From NCBI GenBank assembly GCA_008973525.1, contig WACJ01000525.1, forward strand, positions 682,001-746,000: a DNA stretch of 64,000 bases. Direction: 5' to 3'. Below are positions 58,601 through 64,000 of the stretch, one piece after another. Under the pieces are notes generated by a model, which did no database searches, was not told the DNA's origin, and was given only the letters and a program-made list of their open reading frames with translations. Position numbers and translations under genes: made by a program. Within the stretch, counting starts at the first letter, position 1, and each line of letters begins with the position of its first letter. The stretch comes from Stenopsyche tienmushanensis (Eukaryota > Arthropoda > Insecta > Trichoptera > Stenopsychidae).

Positions 58601-60430
58601 TCAGATGTTATTTTATGTTTTTTGAAATGATAATTCTATTGGCATGGTAAGGCAAATTGACTTTAACGTCACGAAATGTGAAACTCCAAGCGACAATAGA
58701 TAGAAAATAAAGAGAGAATCGTTTGTAGTGTGTCCGTGTCCGTCGCATACATCATAGAGATGCTACGCGCATGCGCTTTGCCGCCTCTATTATGTATGTC
58801 TATATGTTATTATATATTACACAACACACAGCTACATCTTTCAAATAACAATTTTAAAAAAAACAATACATAAAATCGCCTTTTCTAGGAGTTAAGAAAT
58901 TTCACTTTTACCGCGTGAGAGAATTTTAATAAAAATTTTCACATTGGTATGAGCAGTCTAAGAACTGAATGAGGAAAAAAAATCAAATGTTCACTGCCAA
59001 ATAAAATTCACAATCATTGTCTTTCTTTGTCTTCAAGTTTGTCCATCAACATGGATCATTTTTTAAAGATCGCAGTCAAAGAGCTTTCATTTAAACAAAC
59101 ACTCGATTAATTTTCAAGCATGATTCATTCCTTTTTATCCGCGATTTCTTCCAAAAATCTCTTGCAAGAACAGCACAAGCAAAATTTTTTGTGCCTTTAA
59201 TTAACTTATATTGCAAATATGGATAATATCAATTTTTTATCGCAGAATTCTCCAATGTGGTGAATTATTTTCATGCATTATTTTCTATAGCCTTCCACAT
59301 ATGGTTAAATTAGGATAAGATCATTTAAATATGATTTTTTAATACAGAAAAGGATCTATAGATGAGTTACGAAATCATCATAATTTTAAAATGGTGTCTT
59401 AATAATAGTTGCAAATCAATCATGTACATGCGATACTGTCCGACTTTATTGATCGTTGCAGTATTTAATTATTTAGATCCAGGAAATCATAGCAAATCTG
59501 GATCGAACCGATTGATTGGAAATATTAATATTACACTTTCAGTCTTCAAATTGAATGAAATATTTTTTCAAAGTCTGATTTTGATGACTTGAATGACTTC
59601 AATTTTTTGTGGTTTCAGTCTTGAATTTTACTTGAAGATAAATTACAGACGAGGAAGAAAATCTGTATAAAAGATAATTGTACTAGAGACAATCATACAG
59701 AATAGAATACCAGATTTTAAAGAAATATATTCGGAAAATAAATTGAATGAAGAAGAATTAATTGACATAGTCATCATAAATTCAACTGACGAAACAGAAG
59801 CTAATGTTGATGAAATCAATTCAACGATTACTGCAAAAATTATAAAGAAAATATGCTGCAATTGGCTATAAATCCAAAACATAATTGTATTGTTAATGAT
59901 GCAAAATATGTATTATATATATTTAGTGATTTTTCACTAGCTTTGATATATTGGATGCTGTAGCAATAAATTTAGGAAATTGGAAGAATAAAATGTATTC
60001 CAATTGGATAATATTGGAAGAAATTGGATCAATTTTTTGGATCTGAAAAAGTAAATAATTAGATAATTAATAAAGTCAGACAAGACGTTTATGATTGACT
60101 GATTTGTAATAATTACTAAAATATCATTTAAAAATAATGATAATTTCATCACTAATTTCTAAATGTTCTACTAATTAAAAAATTCTATTCAAGTGATATT
60201 GTATGTGGAAGATAATAGGAAATCCCCGCTTGAAAATTATCAATCTTTAGAAAAATCTCATATGAAGTTCACCTATGTCTGATAATAGCTATGGCACCTT
60301 TAGATGAATTTTGATTGAATTATATAATACCTGAACCTGGAGAAAGGTCTTCGTTGTTCAGATAGTCCTCATCGTCATCGATTGGCAATTGATCAGCCGG
60401 AGACAGGGACCTCCTTCTTCGTCGTGGCAT
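55620..60430 (-). CDS. HLH54F: bHLH transcription factor, musculin/TCF21 type (HLH54F)
   Basis: Class II (Twist-superfamily) bHLH factor; Drosophila HLH54F specifies caudal visceral mesoderm, vertebrate MSC/TCF21 act in branchial and visceral mesoderm. Exons in transcript order: 60430-60331, 58584-58503, 58414-58261, 55853-55620; GT-AG, 189 aa. The N-terminus is basic then acidic ([29 protein letters not shown]). The basic region [20 protein letters not shown] (residues 40-59) carries the E-box-contacting N-x-R-E-R pattern; helix 1 runs into [20 protein letters not shown] and helix 2 into [15 protein letters not shown]. After the b[16 protein letters not shown] matches the musculin/TCF21 C-terminal signature. 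A low-complexity N/Y/D-rich tail follows. Introns 1 and 3 hold repeats (families D and E, a SINE). Confidence 0.93.
55985..56419 (+). mobile_element. Repeat family E, copy 2, in HLH54F intron 3
   Basis: Matches 17047-17476 almost throughout (ATAAATGGATTTGTACGGAT, ATTTAAAATTAGCTCACTAC). It ends CTCACTACTCAACGGGTTAA, placing TTAA at 56416-56419 as the edge. Frames at 55975-56169 and 56192-56419 are repeat sequence. Confidence 0.6.
56505..56690 (+). repeat. tRNA-derived SINE, uninterrupted copy
   Basis: Contains TAGGTAGTCCCGCGATTAAG (A-box region) and GGTTCAAACC at 56554-56563 (B box), the pol III promoter layout of a tRNA-derived SINE, followed by a non-tRNA body (GTGTGACTGGCGATCG, AAAATGATTGGTAATGG, AAGGGATTGCTAAAAG). 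It does not fold as an intact tRNA, so it is not a tRNA gene. A second copy is split by a MITE at 38520-39060. Confidence 0.65.
56691..58260. other. HLH54F intron 3, remaining part
   Basis: AT-rich with A-runs near 57010-57100. Frames at 56941-57175, 57613-57982 and 57976-58185 lack recognisable motifs. 57550-58200 is less AT-rich and could hold regulatory sequence of the bHLH gene, but I see no specific element. Confidence 0.4.
58645..58835. repeat. Interspersed repeat family D, copy 3, in HLH54F intron 1
   Basis: Matches 16795-17012 and 21668-21915 (AACGTCACGAAATGTGAAAC, GAATCGTTTGTAGTGTGTCC, TTATTATATATTACACAACA). Confidence 0.65.
58836..60330. other. HLH54F intron 1, remaining part
   Basis: AT-rich; short frames at 59362-60152 show no recognisable motif. 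No repeat boundary seen. Confidence 0.45.
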
Positions 60431-60663
60431 TTCAAATAATTATTTTTAATCACAATTTTACAAGTTAAATTTTAAGCACTTTTAAAAGGACACTTGCGGA
60501 TTCATTCCAGCACAATATCCAATCCCAAAAATCCCAATCAAATCATAATTCACAATCGAAAATATAATATTTGGATATTTTTCACACGTGATTTACAAGG
60601 GTGGATGGTCCATCTTTTAGGCATGGTAATCTGTTCAAAACTAATCTACGATGACGGCTGCAA

Positions 60664-60864
60664 TTAGCGCGCATTAGTCCCAGCATCCAGACTCTTAGAA
60701 GAGCTCTTCTTCAACCTCGGATCGTGGTCCAAATCCGGTCCATACGCTGAACCATTAATTTTAATTTTTCTGAAATATATTTGCTTTTTTTCATCACAAT
60801 TTGAGTGGTCGTTAACCTTTTGAAGAGTGAGCAAATTTAAAATCGATGAAGTCGTTGATGCCAT
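60664..60864 (-). CDS. Possible small protein upstream of HLH54F
   Basis: A 66-aa frame about 230 bases upstream of the bHLH start, same strand. It begins MASTTSSILNLLTLQK, has a charged middle (CDEKKQIYFRKIKING) and ends LKKSSSKSLDAGTNAR. The composition is more protein-like than chance AT frames nearby, but I recognise no family. It could be an upstream ORF in the HLH54F 5' UTR, a separate small gene, or chance. Its start lies in context CTATGG. Confidence 0.3.
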   Translation of the reverse strand: MASTTSSILNLLTLQKVNDHSNCDEKKQIYFRKIKINGSAYGPDLDHDPRLKKSSSKSLDAGTNAR

Positions 60865-60934
60865 AGTCGCTTTACACCGATTACTTTCTGTCAGCTCCTA
60901 TCAGCGTAAGACAATATTCAATTGTAAATAAACA

Positions 60935-61238
60935 CTGTTGAAGGCATACAAGACCACGTCATTTCTTTACATAAACAATTTATTATTGACCGAATATGAT
61001 TCACCCAATATCCTGTCAACAAACGTGAATTCGAAATCATTATTAGTCGATACATTTGGGCTAACGATCTATACAATCGTGCGATGTATGCGGGGAAGCT
61101 CTCCGTCTCTGTTTCCCGAACTGTGCTACGTTCTCTCTCTGTCTCTGTCTGTCTCCGAGCTCAATGTACAAGAGTGCTCTTTCTGAAAAGTGGAGGGGGG
61201 TATGCCAGACCCTGGCACAGTACTCCTTTAGAGGTTAA
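60935..61238 (-). mobile_element. Repeat family E, copy 3
   Basis: On the minus strand it begins TTAACCTCTAAAGGAGTACT (TTAA at 61235-61238) and continues AGAGCACTCTTGTACATTGA, GCTCGGAGACAGACAG and TATCGACTAATAATGA, matching 17047-17476. The GTCTCTGTCTGTCTC stretch is the reversed ACAGACAGAGAC block of other copies. Confidence 0.55.
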
Positions 61239-62354
61239 GGATAGTTTTTATATTTTTCCATCAAATTTAGTGAAAAATCTAATTTATCCAACCATACTAT
61301 AAGCGGTCATTTGTCCACTTACGAAAAAGATAATGTTTTGAAATGAATTGTCAATTTATTGCAAAAAATAATGCATGAAATGATTTTAAAATTATATTTA
61401 AATGATCAATCACACATTTTCATTTTTATATGCATCATAAACAGGCCATAGATATAACTTAAACAGGAGTTCAATGTAGCATCCTTTACTTTATTTTCAA
61501 GTAAGTCAAGCATGTTTTTCTTTTTTAATTGCAGATGATAGCTTTCTCTCTCATAAATTGTCTGCAAACATATTTTTTACAAATCATTCAAAATCTGTCA
61601 TAATTTTTTCTTCTTGAAGAAATTCGTGATAATCCTCAGCAAACTCATATGCTTATTTTAGAAATGTAATGTTTAAAAAAAATGGCTGCGCATGCCATGT
61701 ATAGAATTTGGATTTCTCGCTGTATTTTCTCGTCCTTTTTTTAAATTTACATCTCACTTTTTTCAGGGAATAATTGTTCATCATAATGAGTTTAATGTCG
61801 GACTCAAAATAATAATTGAAAAATTGTCCCATAACATTATAAATAAAATAAGATTCAGAAGCCCTTTAGAGGAACTGACGTACCCCCACCGAATTCAATG
61901 TTCCTGAATTCACCATATGCTATTTATACTGTGACCATATCGCGAAAATTTGTGGTACGCTCTTGTTTTTACGAAAAGTATACTTGGTAAATAAAAAAAA
62001 TATGTGTTAATGGATGTGTTAATATTGCCTATCGATCGTCTCGATCCAGGTTTATCCTGATGTACTTCTCACTCGTTATTATGACATTATATGAAGATAA
62101 TTTGCTTTAAAAAGTCATATAGAGATTGCCTACGTCTGATAATAGATATGAAACCTAGTGAAAAAAGAGCTGTTTTGTTGTTCGACAAATAATTTTTAAC
62201 ATCACTTCAGATTTGTACCATAATCTTAAAACAATTATATAATTTGTATCCTCTTCTCTTTGTACCCTTTATACCATAAAGTTAAATTTTTGAACAAGCG
62301 ATTTAAATGTGGAAAATAATTGTTTAACCTTTATGGTAGGATGATCGCCTATTT
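61239..62354. other. AT-rich intergenic DNA
   Basis: The frame at 61692-61907 has no recognisable motif. Nothing else seen. Confidence 0.4.
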
Positions 62355-62505
62355 GCGAGCGAATTCTTACACGTTGAGCTCAGAGACAGACAGACACGGA
62401 GAGTGTTTCGCACATTGAGTTTGGAGAGAAACAGAGACCGAGAGAGTATCTTGCAGGGCGGATTGCCGAAATTTATCGACTAATAATGATGTGTGAATGA
62501 TATAA
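62355..62505 (+). repeat. Repeat family E, partial copy 4
   Basis: Contains TTCTTACACGTTGAGCTCAG, GAGTTTGGAGAGAAACAGAG, AGAGTATCTTGCAGG and AATTTATCGACTAATAATGA as in 55985-56419, then stops abruptly at a mariner fragment. Confidence 0.6.
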
Positions 62506-62640
62506 TGAATATTTTGGTATTTTATTCATCGATTACCTTGAGAAAAAGGAAGAACTCTCAATAGCGAATATTAGATGGTGTTATTAGTGCATTTGACGGA
62601 AGAGATTGCAAAAAAATACCCCAAACAAAGAAGAAGAAAA
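62506..62640 (+). pseudogene. Short mariner transposase fragment
   Basis: TATTTTATTCATCGATTACC encodes [13 protein letters not shown] and matches the LARS1 intron 4 mariner at 52197-52330 closely at DNA level (TTGACGGAAG and AAAAAATACCCC blocks also correspond to it). Only about 130 bases remain. It is abutted to family E repeat DNA. Confidence 0.65.
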
Positions 62641-64000
62641 TGAAAAGTGAAACAAATCCTAAGAATATATGGAGTGATGAGTTATGTAGAAATTCGCAAT
62701 TAAATGAAATACTCCATTTTGGGTAAATATACGGATAGAAATATTCTGAGTAGTAAAAGATGCAGACATTTTAATTAATTAATTATTACTCATTAAAAAT
62801 TGATATGACCAAAGTCAGTACAAAATGACTCCAAAAGTATTGACATAAAGTTCAGGCATAAAATAAAAAAATGTCCCGAGTTTCCTTAAATGATACGATG
62901 CCTATTCGAAGATTAGTAAGAACAAAGAAGGTGGAGCTTCGAAAGCTCTCGACAGCCATTGGCCGAAACTGAAAGCTCTCCCGAAGAAAACGCAAGCACT
63001 TTTTCTTTTGAATTCCTCAATTCATTCATTGATATTTTAAGCGCAAATTTATCATTTATTAATGTAAACATTGTAATTCTTTAATCGATGAAGACTGTTT
63101 TTAGCACATGCAATAACCACGCTCGAAATGCATGTCGAACCATAAAAAACGAAATCATGTGTTACTATCGGTGTCAGACACTTAAACCCTACTTTCCCGG
63201 CGGATTTGTGAATGTCAAAGGGCTTGACAGCTTTTAAATTTAAGGACGACTTCCTGAAAAGGTGTCATCCAATACTTTCGTTCCTCCGGAGCCAGATCTA
63301 ATATGCCACTTTCGTGCTGCTAAGGATGACGCTCCTACAATAATAACGTATTGAATTTCTCGGTGCTATTTTTACGCAATTCCAACGTCCATCTTCGTTT
63401 GTAATATCTGTCTGACGAATATCGAACGTGGGAAATGTGTGATTTTTCAGGGATTTGGACAAACCCAATGAATAGTTTAATTGGGCACATTTCATGAAAA
63501 ATCTTCTACGTCATACCCAAAACAACGCAACAGGTCGCATTTATTCAGATTTGGAAAATTAATATTTTTTTCAGGACAATGCTATTATTTACAGATCTTT
63601 TGTTCTCATTCGGTAAACAGATTTTTTTCTATTTAATAAAGAATTAAAAGTGCGATGAAATAAAGCAAAAATGATATGGATGTGTGCTGGTTGCATCGTT
63701 GGAGTGTTTGTATATAGAACCGGAATAGAATTTTAATAACAGGGTCGAACTGGTATATTTTTATATCGAAATTGTAAAAATATAGTGGGGTTACTTCCTG
63801 GAATCTTATTTTAAAGGTTCAGGTTTAAATCCAGATAGTGTCGTACCATTCATTCAGCGTATCAACAAATTTGGAAATCGCTAATATTCATATTTCTGAT
63901 GAACTGTATCAATGCTACTAAGCTTTCAATGCAGATATCAAATTAAAATATACAAAGCTGTTTTTTTGTCTACAAGTAGTTTAGATTAATTATTGTTAAA
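62641..64000. other. Gene-free AT-rich DNA to the window end
   Basis: No gene or repeat boundary recognised; the 65-codon minus frame at 63298-63495 has no known motif. Confidence 0.4.

Noticed and set aside
22806..60430. A functional gene cluster linking WBP11, ADAP, NAT9, LARS1 and HLH54F
   Set aside because: The genes act in unrelated processes and are separated by ordinary intergenic DNA and repeats; nothing in the sequence supports a joint system.
61084..61186. Cysteine/serine-rich frames over a CTCTGTCTCTGTCTGTCTC stretch
   Set aside because: Simple-sequence part of repeat family E, not coding.
1..64000. CRISPR arrays, operons, rRNA genes, bacterial-type insertion sequences
   Set aside because: None seen; the window is insect nuclear DNA with introns and eukaryotic transposons.

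Overview
The window is eukaryotic, AT-rich nuclear DNA with split genes (GT-AG introns), protein families shared across animals, and a dense layer of decayed transposons: mariner, hAT, piggyBac-like, a Helitron-like family, non-LTR fragments and a tRNA-derived SINE. The gene set and the transposon mix point to an insect. I cannot name the order from the sequence alone.

Five real genes are supported, each rebuilt exon by exon with intact reading frame. (1) WBP11, a spliceosome-associated proline-rich protein, + strand, 22806-26048, 7 exons, 545 aa. (2) ADAP/centaurin-alpha, an ArfGAP with two PH domains, + strand, 27844-36698, 6 exons, 383 aa, starting in a GC-rich CpG island. (3) NAT9-type N-acetyltransferase, - strand, 47215-45127, 4 exons, 186 aa. 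(4) Cytoplasmic leucyl-tRNA synthetase, - strand, 54109-47900, 12 exons, 1177 aa, with HLGH and KMSKS motifs and an ATG-only first coding exon. (5) A bHLH factor of the musculin/TCF21 (HLH54F) type, - strand, 60430-55620, 4 exons, 189 aa. They are functionally unrelated neighbours (splicing, Arf/phosphoinositide signalling, N-acetylation, translation, mesoderm transcription), not an operon-like system.

Layout: 1-22.7 kb is gene-poor and holds repeat relics (R1-like LINE interrupted by hAT, mariners, MITEs, a Helitron-like copy) plus two unexplained ORFs. 22.8-36.7 kb carries WBP11 and ADAP, whose introns host piggyBac-like and Helitron-like elements. 36.7-45 kb is gene-poor, with a SINE split by a mariner MITE, an open hAT-derived ORF with a BED finger, and a textbook hAT MITE. 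45-60.4 kb carries NAT9, LARS and the bHLH gene, all on the minus strand. 60.4-64 kb is repeats and anonymous sequence.

I do not see a novel multi-gene system here. The most informative structures are transposon architectures that can be read directly: an 8-bp target duplication around a hAT MITE, a TA-flanked mariner MITE inside a SINE, a Helitron-type 3' hairpin with a compensatory base-pair change between two copies, and TTAA-flanked short elements with matching ends.
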